NCBI GenBank assembly: GCA_022702705.1
Contig: CM040427.1
Location: forward strand, 72,965,283 to 73,029,282
From: Papilionanthe hookeriana x Papilionanthe teres
Lineage: Eukaryota > Streptophyta > Magnoliopsida > Asparagales > Orchidaceae
Length of the DNA: 64,000 nucleotides
Reading direction: 5' to 3'
Shown: in pieces, positions 23,415 to 36,021 of the stretch
Layout of the letters: each line of letters opens with the position of its first letter
Position numbering within the stretch: position 1 is the first letter of the stretch
Notes under the pieces: generated by a model
What the model saw: only the letters and a program-made list of their open reading frames with translations
The model's database searches: none
What the model was told of the DNA's origin: nothing
Made by a program: the position numbers and the translations under genes

Positions 23415-24476
23415 TTTAAGAAACATATAAAACTTAATTTTCAAATTAAATAATATTTCATATTTAATTAATACTTAAAATCAATAAATAATTATAGTAA
23501 TTAAAATAAAACTAAATAAATCATGAAAATTGGCTTAAATAGTCCTCTAATATAGGTGAACCACCAATAATTATCTCAAGGACAGATCTTTTACCTTAGT
23601 TAAGTTATTGAATTAACATGGTAAATACCTAATTTTTAATAAAAATAATTATAACAAATAAACAAAAATTAGAAAATCACATTTTCTCCTCTGATATTTT
23701 AATTGACCTATGAGTGGGGTAACATAAAAATTTCAAAGTTATTTGAGTTAAATTTTAAAAGTTATGAAGTGATAAGCCTAAAAGGGCAAAATGGTAATTT
23801 TGTGATTTAAGCCCTAATTAACACTTAGGCCTAATCAAAAAGTAAATGAGAAATTAATAATCATAACTGACATTCTTAGATGATTGAAACATAAGGATCT
23901 AAGAGGTAGAAACCAATTTAACACTTTTCCGCATTAAGGGTAAAATTGTAATTGCTTAAATTATTAAATTTTGGAAGTTAATCAAATTTGATGATCCTAA
24001 AGTAAGGGGTTTCGATCTAGGAAGATTTTAACTCACTAATCAAAAACCCCTAATCAATGGTTTGATGATAATGCAATCTTTTATAAAGATTAAATACCAT
24101 TTTAACTAATATTCCTTTAAATTACAATTCTACTCATAAGAGCTTAAGGGCTAGGCAGTGAGTTAGGTATAATTCTAATTTCAATAAATGAGGCTTAGAA
24201 AAGAAAACCTAATGATTTATAAACACTTTTAAAACACTACTAGGTCAGCCTTAATTAAATTGGCCTTATCTCTTAATAATTCAATTTGCCCCTAAAGGCT
24301 TTCACCCACATAACTCATAAATGAAATTCAATGAATGTTACCTAATTCGAGGGATAATCAAAACATTAAAAAATTATTAATAAACTCTAATTGAATATGA
24401 GTGATTGATTGGACTAGATAATGAAACTAAATGAACTCTAAGTGGACCCAAAGCTTTGAGAATGTTGTTCAGGGTT

Positions 24477-24530
24477 ATGCCCCGAGCACTTCCTCAATCT
24501 AATGCCCCGAGCAATTCCTCAATCTAATGA
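24477..24530 (+). repeat. 25-bp direct repeat, two copies
   Basis: ATGCCCCGAGCA(C/A)TTCCTC... at 24477-24501 and 24502-24526, one mismatch, in the distal part of LTR copy 2. Confidence 0.85.
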
Positions 24531-26710
24531 GACATTTTAAAAGAATAATTGGATTTCATTGTTCTTTGATCAAGAAAATCATCCTTAACATACTTTAGGG
24601 ACTCACCAAGTTATGAAATAGGTTCCCTCGCTGAATTTAAATCACTGAATTTCAATTGCTACTTCTATACCTGCTTTAAAATGCTTCAGCAGATGTACTC
24701 GAAGACTATCAGGTACGCATTTATTTGTTGCAATTTACACTGCTTTATTTATTAAATGCTTTACTACTTCGTGCATGTCAAAACTAAAAATTTTAGGATA
24801 GCTGTAAAAACAAAATGAAACCAAAAATCAATATCATCACCACAACAATTAAAATATAAAATAACTCAAAATTTAATCACAAACAAAATAAAACAACAAA
24901 AAATGAACTATATTAATGCACCCTCTATCGGATGATCAACAATCCCTCGGATGATGCAGCCTATGGCTTCTAATGAGATTTCATACAGTCTAAAGGAAAG
25001 TATTGAATTCATTTAATTGAATTTATTAAATTCATCTAGACTAAGTGAATCTGATGAAAATAGTGGTGTCGGAACGAGGGAACTGTGGGATTCTAAGTTG
25101 TCAGTATAATCAACTTAAATTTCCACCTAATAAAACTTAAGGCATTAAATTTGGCACACTAGAGAACTTGAAATCTAAAACATGACACTTCTGATCTCTA
25201 CAATTTGACCCTTCTAAAATTTAACCTGCTGCAACGAGGAGCTTAGAGCATACACAATGGGTAGCACGACGAGGAAGCGAACAACTCTACAATAGTAAAA
25301 CATTCAGTAGAATTAAAAATAATAAAACCATAGGACTTCGAGATAGTTTTCCTAGTGCAACATAAACCCTCGCTTTATCTCTTTAAGCCTTTGCACCTCG
25401 TGCAATATAAGCCCTAACTTGTCTTAGGTTTATGAGGTTGTCCTTTGGTACGACAAGATCCTCCTATCTTTCAGGCTATCTGAAAGATCATTGTCATGCA
25501 GATGTAAGCCCTACATAACAAAATTGGCAGGATGAAACATTTAACATCTCGTCTAAATTAAAGCCACACAATAGGATAGTTTGAGAAGTTATCAGGGTTC
25601 TCCTCTGGATCCGTGACGTCCCCTACCCCTCATTCATTTGGATTCTTAAAAATAACTGTTCCTATTTGCACCAACCCCGTTTTATATTCTCCAAGTCAAT
25701 CCTTGAAAACTTTGAACTTTGAAATCTTGAGAGCAAAACCAGTGATCTTTATCGAGAGTTTTCTTGAATGAATTCGGTCATTTAAGATGTAATTAACTAT
25801 AAGAGTTTACTTTTATAGAAAACTTTAGAACCCAGGTAATATGAACCCTGCCTAATTCTCTTATATTATGTAGGGGAACTTGTCGGTCAACATAAAAGGT
25901 TTCGCAGACCAAAAATGATGTCATAAATCTATTAGTTTATTTAATCGAGCCTCACTATCAGGTAGTGTGTCTATTCTTTGGGATAGGTGCATGGCTTGCG
26001 ATGTATGGTTCATTTATTTAAACTATTAAGGATATGGGTTCAGTTTGGTCTCATATTTTTAAAAATTAAAATATTATTTTCCAGAATTATATATATATTA
26101 AATTAAATCTATTTTAAACCGAGCGACGAGATTGTTATTCCGGCGACCGATAATTTTAAATTTGGCGACCGACACTTCTCTCGAGGACTGACCATTTGTT
26201 TAGATTTTTATATTGGATTGGGCATTTCAAAATTTTTTTATTTCATTTTTTCATTTCTTCTTATTTTTAATTTGATTGAGAATTACTATATCTGATTGAG
26301 CACATTTATTTTAAAGATGTTGAATTTCTAATCCATTCTAATTGATAATTGACAAATATTTCTTAATGTGAATTGCAAAATATTATAATACATTAAAAAG
26401 TCAAGGCTAAATTAAATTGATTTGAGTTAAAAATTAAAAGACTTAAAGTATCTTTAGTTAACTACATATTTTACTCACACCTTTTAAGTATTATGAGATA
26501 TTTTAGTGTTTAGGAAGAAGTTATTAAAGTGAATGATTATATTAGTAAGATATTAATTCTAATCCCCATTTAATGAGTATTCAGAGTTCTGATAAACTCA
26601 TTATTCAATATCATTAAATTATTAAGATTCCTCTCATAAGTCACTACTATAAAGTTCAATCAATAGTTTAATTATGTGAATCACTCTAAGAAAAATATAC
26701 ATGTGTAACT

Positions 26711-26724
26711 CTCCCCCTAAACTT
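26711..26724 (-). other. Polypurine-like tract of the Athila remnant
   Basis: The minus strand reads AAGTTTAGGGGGAG, close to AAGTTTGGGGGAAGG at 15289-15303 in the full-length element. Confidence 0.55.
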
Positions 26725-27078
26725 ATTTATTATCCCAAGCGTACCACACAAAAATTACAATAAAATAACCGAGCATAACATGTAATAAAAAGGAATTTGA
26801 ATAAAAAAACACATCACAACAAGACAATAACATATGAAGATCGATGAGTGTAACATATAATAGTCCAAATAAATAATGTTAGTTTATGTCAAAGCACCAA
26901 CATGAAAGGTCCACATATGATAATTCCAATCAACCTAGCTATAGATTTCAACAAAACTAACATGACCCCTTGCTAAGCAAAACTACCAAAAACACACTCA
27001 AAACAAATTTAAAACTAATTTAAAGCAAATTTCAAAGAATATACATCACAGAAAAATGCTCAAAACACAAGGTAACAC

Positions 27079-27124
27079 TTGAGTTGTCTCCTAAGAAGTA
27101 CTTAGTTTAACGTCCTCACCTAGC
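27079..27124 (-). other. Athila post-pol motif, diverged
   Basis: The minus strand reads GACGTTAAACTAAGTACTT and then GGAGACAACTCA, aligning with 11175-11221. In this remnant it lies within about 1 kb of the gag remnant, showing that pol was deleted. Confidence 0.7.
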
Positions 27125-28062
27125 CTACAGTTAAATCAAACCTAAGTTTCCATCTCTATGATTAATTTTCTATTTCAACAATCCCTAATAAATCACCCAA
27201 TCTTTTGTTTATCTTGGAGTTTTCTCTAGATCCTCAAGTATCACAATTTTGCAACTCTGATAATATTTTTCCAAAGGATATGTAACTGTGAATTCAAATT
27301 ATAATTTCTAAAGGTATTTTCCAAATCTAGAACTCTCCCAACTAACTCCCTTTTTTCATATTAGTAATTTACCCACAAGTTGAAAGTATTATTCCCTAGG
27401 AGGTGGGTCATGATTTCCTAATTCATTGGCTTGATTCTCAATAAGTTTATTCAGACACAAGATCTAATTCCACAAGACTACTCTCCATCCAAGATGTTTT
27501 TTCTGGTTCATCCCCACATCCCAGTCTCACAGTGCTCCTCTTTTTTTTTTCAGGATTCATATTTATATCATTGAGTGGCGTCCCTTTGAGTCCATTGCTT
27601 AAGAAGTTAAATAATTAACCAATTTGATTATCTAAATTCTTCAGCTTGGCTTTGTCACTAAATCCTTTTATTTACTACAAATTCTTCCACAAATAATGTA
27701 TTTTTATAAATCATGGATTAAATAAGAATTTAAGTGGGTAAGTTGGTCTGAAGTGGTCATTACTCTAGTTTTTCGAATTTCCTAAAGGATTTTCTTGGGT
27801 GCTCCCCCACTACAGATTACTTACACTTGAGTTCTTATTGGTAAAATCAAAATTTGGGTGATTATATCAACTTGTATTGTAGGTATTGAAATAAGGGTTG
27901 TTGAAATAATTTCCTAAGGTATCTAGGGTTTTCAAAACAATAGTGTTAGGATCTCGTACTAGTCCATAAGTCATTTCCTAAATGGATAGGATTCTGCCAC
28001 TTCATTTATTGGTAAATTGTCTTAAGTCATATAAATGATAGCAAGTTATGAGGCTAGGATTT

Positions 28063-28570
28063 TTAAAACATCAGTATTATGCACACTTTCCATCTTCTTA
28101 GGACTGGTAACCAATTAAATTCATTCATGGACATTTCCTCAATTGGTGAGAAGGCTTTGATAAATGATTTATACGTAAGGGATATCTCAACTACAATATT
28201 TATAATTAATCTCAAAGACCCGACTAGAATATTGTAAAAGATATGGATAACCAAACAGTCAGGTAAGACATGGTGTGGTAACTCCCTAAGCAGTGATTTG
28301 AATGTCTCCCAAAATTAATAAATATTCTCTCCATCTAATTGGATGAAGGACATGATGCTTTTCTTAGCTTGAAATATTGAATTGAGGAAAGTATTGGTCC
28401 AAGAATTTGTGGGTTAATTTGCTCCAAGTAAAGATTATTATAGATGCTAAGGAGTATAACCACTTCCTGGGTTTATCCGTAACCGAGAAAGAGAATGTAT
28501 TTAATCTAATGGCTTTGTTAGAGATACCACAAAATTTAAAGGTGTCACTCCATTCTAACAAACTAGCCAA
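28063..28570 (-). pseudogene. gag: Athila gag remnant
   Basis: Two minus-strand fragments in different frames match the gag of the Athila at 5827. 28570-28364 has LEWSDTFKFCG, RLNTFSFSVTDKPRKWL and KFLDQYFP. 28254-28063 has VIHIFYNILVGSLR and IEEMSMNEF. The corresponding segments in the other element are FLELCATFKYEG, RLFPFSLRDKAKMWL and IIQTFYNGLVGSLR. Only the retrotransposon-gag domain is preserved; the N-terminus and the Asn/Gln-rich C-terminus are not clear. Confidence 0.85.
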
Positions 28571-29175
28571 ATAGATGTATGGGTCTTTTGTATGTGATCT
28601 CTAAATTTGGTTAATTTTGAATTATTAATTAAGATAAGACGTGGTTTGAGTTCAAAAGGAGTGATTTCTATGGCATGGTGTTTAAGGCTCATATGAATTC
28701 CGGTTATTGATGGGATGACATACTACCTAAGAGGTTTATGATGGAAATCCTAAGACTTTATCATTTTTAAGTGTTTCTTTTAAAGTATTTTATTTTTTCT
28801 AATTTAGTTATTAGAGCTTTTTTCTATTTCAGGGTCAGGTGGCTTTAGTTTACTTAAACTATTTCTGCGCATGCAATGATAAGTATTGTGAAGGGTGGTC
28901 CTATTCTAAAGAATGAAATGTGGAAAAAAATACAAAAAATAGTAAAGAAAAATACAGAGACACTACAACAGCTGACTAGAAAATATGCAATCATAGAAAT
29001 AGAAATAAAGATGAAAATAAGTTTTTTTTATGTTTATATTTTTCAAAAAAAAAAGCAGAAAAAGTTTAAAGAAAAATAAAAAATGTTATAAAATAAGAAA
29101 ATATAATACATTTAAAACCTAAAGTTTAAGTATTTCAATTAAAATTCTCCTAAAATTAGAAAAATTTGACTCCTA

Positions 29176-29193
29176 TCCTGGACAATGATGCCA
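29176..29193 (-). other. Decayed tRNA-Asp-type PBS
   Basis: The minus strand reads TGGCATCATTGTCCAGGA. It matches the intact PBS at 12 of 18 positions, and five of the six differences are transitions, as expected for a methylated, ageing copy. It is preceded by TTTT as in the intact element. Confidence 0.75.
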
Positions 29194-30517
29194 AAAACTT
29201 AATGCATGACTTATTACAAGGAAAATTGGCCAATCCCACAAGTATATATGTCGATAAAGTAATATACAGATTATGAGTCTGTGTATCAATCTTATAAGAA
29301 AATTATCAAAATATTCCAACATGCAAAATTCCAGTTTACTAAAGCTCTGAATCTAAGATGCACAGATGTCAGAAGTTCTACAATCCTGAAAGGTAGAAAA
29401 CTAAACCAATTTTTCTTTAAATTTTTTAGAGATGAAAGTTTCCTACTCCCGTGACACTAGTCTAGTGATTTCTCAATATTTTTTCCATGAAATCATATAT
29501 TATTGTTGACATTCAGGTATACGTTCTTCTTAGCCTATGTCAAGGTCATAAGATGTGTTGGAAACCATATTACAACTAAGGGAATAATAATGTAAAATTT
29601 TTCAGGAATACTCAAATCCTTAATCCAGGTGGCAATTTTATAATGATAATATGTCTTGTCCATAAGGTTATTATGTGTTAACCTACTTATTTTTCTGAAT
29701 GATAGTTAAATGTCATATATCACATGGGATTTTAATATTTTATCAGGTCAAAACTGATATAAATTAAGGCATGAAAGTTAAATACATCAATTTTCAAAGT
29801 ATATCTAGACATAGAAAGACATCTAGGGAACAAAATTCATAGGAAAACATAATGAGAAACTACATGCCTTGCAACACAGTAGTATAAAAATGAGATTATC
29901 TATGATGCTTAATAAATGAAAACACTATAACTTTTATTACATGCATAAAAAAGATAAACACAAGAAATACACAAAACTTAAACTCGAGCTAATCTATCCT
30001 TGCAACACTCTGTGATCCTATTTGTTCAATGAAAGCTTATGTAGATCTCCTTCATATAATTGCACACACTCTTTCCTCACAAGCTATCCAAATCTCAACA
30101 TAAAGACATCAAAAGAGGAAAACTCAAAAACTCTCTTAAGTGAAACTTAAAGAGAAACCCTAGAGCCCCAGAGTCTCTCTTAAATCATAAATGTAAAGCT
30201 CCCAAAGGCCAAAAGTGATAATTCAGTCTTCATACATTTCCATGTATAGGTTCGGGCTTCAAAATTTCCTTTGAACATGCCAAATTTGTCAAAACATGCT
30301 TATGGACAGACGGTGACATAGCCACACTTACCTGAAATGTTGTAGCTACACCGAGTGAAGCGTAGTCACATCATAATGTAGTGTAAGTATATCTACCCAA
30401 GAGAGGACTCTGCGTAATTGTGCCTGGGGCTGGTAGAATTATGCTAGTCCTTTCAATTTGGTGACTTCATATTTTGGCTCCGTACAGTATGTTCGATACC
30501 TGTAACATGCAAAATAC
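29194..30517 (-). repeat. 5' LTR of the Athila remnant
   Basis: Its last ~120 bp on the minus strand (about 29310 to 29200) align with the end of the 4195 LTR (TATATACTTG, GATACACAG-type text), directly before the PBS. The start is taken as the junction with LTR copy 3 at 30518 and could be truncated there. Confidence 0.65.
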
Positions 30518-30790
30518 TATTGACCTCACTTTTGTTGAGGTCTAGTCTTTCATTAGGCATCCTAGGATCTAGCCATAAGACAATCCTGGTGACTATCTAA
30601 GAAGACCAGCAATGGAACCCTTACTCCATAGTAATTCAAGAAACTTCTTTGTTTTACTTAGAGTTTCAAATGCTTAAGGTCTAGCCTCTAATCGCTTAGG
30701 AGGATAAGACCAAGCATAAGGAAGCTCAAGGGGAGTTCCCAATAAGATGGTCAAGCCTTAGGAATCACCCTGGGTGGTCTGGGTCAGCCT

Positions 30791-30807
30791 CACACACACA
30801 CACACAC
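30791..30807 (+). repeat. (CA)n microsatellite
   Basis: About eight CA units in LTR copy 3, at the place where the young LTR has shorter CACACA stretches (36271-36278, 36310-36316). Confidence 0.9.
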
Positions 30808-32493
30808 CTAAACTCAAAAGTTACACTCACTACCTCAAACCCTAAACTAAACATGCCTATACTTGGTCCCCTACTCTTTGGAAACTCACGTGGGTGGTTC
30901 CCCAAGCTCTGAGCCCCGAGATTGGGTTTGGCTAGAACCAGAACATGGAGGATCCAAAAGGGGAATTCCCTTGGTCCATGACTCAGAGAGGTTGAAATTC
31001 TCAATTAACCCAAATCTGACAAAAAATCCCAACTTTGACATTTGACTCCTAAACTTCCCCAAATTACCAAATTACCCCTAAACCCTATTTTTGACCAAAA
31101 TTCCTAAAATTGCCCAAATTACACAATTTTATCCAAAAATCATTTCAAATTGTCACCCACCACTCAAATACTTCAAAGTAAAATACTACAAACCGACTAA
31201 AATTTCTAAAATACCCCAAAAATAGCCAAAATTATCAAAATGCTCCTCAAAATCCAAAAATTTCCAAAAGTTCCAAAATCATTCCAAATAATCCTAACAT
31301 CAATTTGAAGCACTTAATTGAGCCCAATTTGACCAAATTGACCCATTTTGACCCAAATCTCTAAATTGCCCCTTAAGACACAAAATGCCCAAATCACCTC
31401 CAATGTCCACCCAATTGACCCCAATCTTTCCCAATTTCAATTCTGAACTTAAATTAACCATGCCTAAACCAAATTCAAACCAAACCCAAGCATAATTTTA
31501 CTCAATTTCAACCCAATCAAAAAGCCCCAATTTTGATCATGTACTCGAAATCCCTAAAGTTAACCCCCTAGCCAAGTTCATTTCCCCAAAATTGAAATCT
31601 AAACTCTTCCTAGCATTCCTAAACACCAAATTAAACCACCAATTAACCATAATTTGAACCCAAACCTCACCCAAATCCAACCTAAGTAAAAATCCCTAAA
31701 TTTGCCCTAAATGTGCCATATGCACAAATGTCACTAAATTGAATGCCTTGACCCCAAAATTTCCACCCAATCCCTATTCAAAATACTTCATGACAATCAC
31801 CCACATCAAATTGAACCATCAGTTGGACCCTAGACAAACTCTATCCTAACCCAAACCCAAGTCTAACCCAACATGCCCAAAATTGACATAATTTCCAAAT
31901 TCCACCAAATTGACCCAGCAAACCAATTCAAAATCACTCCAATCCTTTTCTAAACTCTTCATGACAGTCATACACACAAATTTGAACAATCAATTGAACC
32001 CAACACAAGCTTAAACCTAACCTAGCACAACTTGAACTCAAAGTCCCTAAAATTGAACCAAGACCCAAATGTCACCCAAGCCTAGCAAAATTGACAAAGC
32101 TAAGTCTCCTACAGCCATCAAGTGGACCCTAAGAACCACCTTAGATCCACTTAGCCCAACATACATGGGTCATGGACTAAGGGTCCCTTTAGGGGATCTC
32201 CTCCCATTTATGGCTAAACCATATGTTGCGTCACCCCAAGTCATCCCCAAACTAATTAATCACATTTAAACCTACCCACTGGCTCACTTGACCACCTGAC
32301 CACCATCTCAGGCCTGGCCGGCTAGCCTAGTCACTGGGGGAGCTCAAACCAAGAGCCACCTCACTTAAATCCAATCCCATTACACCCATCCAAGTACGTT
32401 CAACCCTAATTAGTCATTTGTGTTGCTCAGCCCTCCACCTCAACAACTCAGTGCACCCACCACCAACATCTGAGGTCAGATCAGCAGCCATAG

Positions 32494-32501
32494 CTATAAA
32501 A
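32494..32501 (+). promoter_or_regulatory. TATA box of LTR copy 3
   Basis: CTATAAAA, followed by CTCCACGGCCAAAAGGGAG; the same layout as copies 1 and 2. Confidence 0.65.
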
Positions 32502-35500
32502 TGGAACTCTCCACGGCCAAAAGGGAGTTGTTAAAATTTCATGAGGAGGCTTTGTCCAATTTCCTCTAGAGCATCCTCAAGACCTCCTGAGTTCATCCCC
32601 ACCATTCTCGAGCCCTAAATTCTACTATCTTGAGCCAATATCCTAGCCTAATTCCTAGTCAAAATTAGGACAAACTGCACCACACCTCCACACTGTATCA
32701 AACTCCAATTTGGCTTGATCCTCACCATCACAAGGCCAAATGAAGAAGATCCCCCATAGAAGCCCCATCACAGAGCCCCTTAAACCTCAAACTTCCCTCA
32801 GACCTGAAATCTTCCTCTGATCGAGTTCTGGGGCAGACCCAAGCAGAGCCTAAACTGGTGCTTGTACGAGCTTCACAAGGTCACAACGAACGTGTGAAAC
32901 CAATCTGATTGAGGCCTCCCCTCTCAGACAAAGGTATTGAGCTCTCACCTTAGCTTGAGTGTGTTTTGATTCTTCATGTTGTGTTTCATACTATATAAGC
33001 CATATAGAAAGGTTCGTCTAAGTCAGATGAGTCTATAGAAACAAACCCAAAGTAATTTGGTTGAGTCTAGCTCGAGATCTTAAGGTTAGAGTGTTGATGG
33101 TTCACATGTTAGGTCAATTGGGGACGATGATCAGGAGCCGTCTGGTCACGCATGTATTTGATGGTCAGGATTGCGCTAGGAGAATGATCTAAACATAAAG
33201 CGCAAACGCGTGGCTATTTAGTCAGATGGCAGTGTTAAATGAAAAAGCAACGCGTGGTCATTCGGAGCTGCCAATGATGATGCAGCGTCACGGTGGATAA
33301 ATAGGAAAATATGGATTTAATGTATTTATTTAATTCAGCCACCTTAGAAAATGCATAACATGGTGTAGAAAAATCACAAAAATGAAATAAAAATGCTTAG
33401 TGAATAGAGGAGAACAATGTGGAAATAAATTTGAGTTCATTTGACCTATGTTTTGTTTTTAATTAATTAAATACAGAAAATCATACTTAAGCCATAACTT
33501 ATTCCAAACATTTCACTATAGCATGAGGTTTGGAGGGGTTAAAGGCTCTCTTGTTAGGGATCTTCACTCATTTTTCTAAGTTCAGGGGCATCTCTAACTA
33601 GAGATCCATAATTTCTAAGCTAATCCCTAATGTTTTGGTATAAAATTTATAAAAATTAAAATATTGATTAAGAAATTACAAAACTTGTTTTAGTAGGTTC
33701 ACTGTGGTCAGAGGACCCTAGAAAAAATATAAAATTGATTTAACTCATTAAGGATGGCCCTAATTGTAATTAAACCCATAAAATGAAAGAAAATTAAAAT
33801 GGTTAAAATATAAATGAAAAAAAATGATCCTCCATTGTAAATAATGGTCAGGAAAACTCCCCATAAAAATTTTAAGTCAATTGAAGCTTATTTGATCTCT
33901 AAAATGGAATTTCTAAGTGAAATGACAATTTTGGCATTAAAATAATTATAAAAGTTAAAAAAATCATGAAATAAGTTTTGGGAGTTCTCTGTGACTAGAG
34001 GAGACTAAGAAAAATAAAATTGAAATTAAAATTAATATTTCACTTTTAAGCCTATTTTTAATATTTAAATAACTTTAAAATAATTAAAAATTATAAAAAT
34101 CACTAAATGACAAAAATACACCAAAATGTTACATTTGGCTTATTGATCACTTGGGACCACTTAAAATAAGTTTCCCAATTTTCTAAGTGAAGCTAATAAT
34201 TTTTAAAGGTTTAAACTAAATTTTTAAAGGCTAAAAATAAATTTTCAATAATTCTGCACTAAAATAATTCTAATAATTAAATATAAATCACAAAAATATG
34301 AAATTTTTTTATCTAGGTTCGTGACCTCAAAGAGATTTAATAAAAAAATAAAACTTAATTTTCCACTAAAATAATATTTTATATTTAATTAATACTTAAA
34401 ATAAACAAATAATTCTAGTGATTTAATTAAAACCCAAAAATTTTGAAAATTGGTTCAAGTGGTCCTCAGACTTAGGTGAACCTCCAATAATTATTTTAAG
34501 GACAGATTCTTTTCTTTAGCTAAGTTATTGAATTTACTTTGAAAATCTTTATTTTGCATTAAAATAATTATAAAAATTAAATAAATAACGAGAAAAATAA
34601 CATTTTCCCCTTTGATGTTTTTATTAACCATAAGTGGGGTAACATAAAAATTTCAAAGTCATTTGAGTTAAATTTAATGAATTATGAAGTGATAGACCTT
34701 ATTGGGACAAAATTGTAATTTTGAAATTTAAGCCTTAATTAAATATTTAGGACTAATTAAAGGGATATGAGAAACGAATGATTATAATTGACATATCTAG
34801 ATGATCGAATTTCAAGGGACTTAATGTTAGAAACTGATCTCACATTTTCCACTAAAAGGGTAAATCCTAGATTATTATGACTTGGAAGTCAATTAAATGA
34901 AGTGATCCTAAGGTTAGGAGTTTGACTTTGGAAGTTAACAACTCACCAGTCTAATACCCATAGTCTGTGTTTGAGAGATGATTTAATATTTGATACAGAT
35001 TAAAAACATCGCATAACTTACTTTTCTTAAAATTGCAAATCCACCCATTAATTCTTAAGGCTTAGTAGTGAATTAGGCTCAAGACTTGACTTAATGAGGT
35101 TTCTAAAATGAAATATGATTAATATTAAACACTTCAGAACACTACAAGACCAACTCTAAATTAAATTGGCTGTCTTTTAATCAAATCAATTTGCCCCTAA
35201 GAGGCTTCACTTACATAATTTATAAATGAAATATCAAGTGATTGTTACACCACTCATTGGGATAATTAAAACATCAATACTCATTGGGCATGAGGGTATG
35301 AAATGTATGAATTATTTAGCAAGTATAATAAGTTCAAATGAACTAGAGATGATTCAAAAGGGTGGTGAAATATCTAGGGTTTTCCCCAGATCTTTTCACG
35401 AGTTTTATGGATATCTTGGAGGGCAACTGGATCTATTATACTTCTCTAAAGAAAAATCATCCTCACAAATAAACAAATAGGAAACCACCAAGTTATGACA

Positions 35501-36001
35501 TAGGATTTGGAAGGTGTATTTTAAACATATTTTTCCTGTTTTCTGGCATGCAATTTTAAATTCCTGCAAAATAATATTTGTTGCAAAAAGCTAAACTTTC
35601 AACTGGAGTACAAGAAGAGGACTGGTATGCTTTTACAATTTATAATATTTTTTTATCCTACATTTACTTTACTGTATTTTCCTGCTTACAAAACTTACAT
35701 GTCAAAACTGAAGCTTTAAGGATACCACAAAACTAAAACAAAACAAAACAAAAATCAAATTCACCACAACAACAAAGCAAAATATGAGACAACTCAAAAT
35801 TTAATCACAAAACAAAAAACAAAATCACAATTGCAACTAAATTAAAACATCTCTTTAGAAGATCGTGAATACCTCAGAGGAGGTAACCTATGGTTGCTAA
35901 CGAGATTTCCCACGATCTGAATGAAAGTACTGAATTAATTAAATTTAATTTGGTAAATTCATATGGACTAAGTGAATCCAAAAAATATAGTGGTGTCTGT
36001 T

Positions 36002-36021
36002 GACCTCATTTTGGTGAGGTC
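36002..36021 (+). other. LTR-terminal palindrome
   Basis: GACCTCATTTTGGTGAGGTC has 7-bp arms and a 6-nt loop, four bases from the LTR start. The same arms with different loops occur at the starts of copy 1 (19679-19700) and copy 3 (30522-30542), and at 56858-56877. Confidence 0.8.

Larger units (their letters stand above)
19705..26190 (+). mobile_element. Long Tat/Ogre-type LTR, copy 2, 5' end missing
   Basis: Plus-strand relative of the 35998-43580 LTR. The first recognisable bases correspond to about 160 bp inside that LTR, which fits insertion of the copy-1 element (starting exactly at 19704/19705) into this LTR. Landmarks follow in order: C/A-rich G-poor region (19840-20900), TATA (21263), CpG block with ACGCGT (21880-22075), AT-rich body with a 313-bp duplication, and distal blocks ending near 26190 with two GGCGACC motifs about 25 bp apart. 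No PBS-proximal coding region follows; a minus-strand Athila remnant abuts it. It is either a solo LTR or a truncated element. The right boundary is approximate. Confidence 0.8.
26191..30517 (-). mobile_element. Internally deleted Athila-like remnant
   Basis: Read on the minus strand from right to left this shows an LTR (30517 to about 29194), a decayed tRNA-Asp-type PBS (29193-29176), gag fragments (28570-28063), the Athila post-pol motif (27124-27079) and a polypurine-like AAGTTTAGGGGGAG (26724-26711). Protease, RT, RNase H, integrase and the env-position ORFs are missing, so the internal region is only about 2.5 kb. No clear second LTR is visible between 26710 and 26191. It is older than the Athila at 4195. 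Confidence 0.8.
30518..35997 (+). mobile_element. Long Tat/Ogre-type LTR, copy 3, cut by the giant element
   Basis: It starts TATTGACCTC with the terminal palindrome GACCTCA...TGAGGTC (30522-30542). It has a C/A-rich G-poor region (31000-32100), a TATA box (32494), a CpG block (33105-33300) and an AT-rich body, and stops at 35997 in the block equivalent to about 42425 of the young LTR. The remaining ~1.1 kb should resume to the right of the window, after the giant element's 3' LTR. Confidence 0.85.

Noticed and set aside
30765..31045. Overlapping ORFs on both strands near 30765-31045
   Set aside because: Short, no domain, in the U3 of LTR copy 3, where the equivalent segments of other copies are not open.
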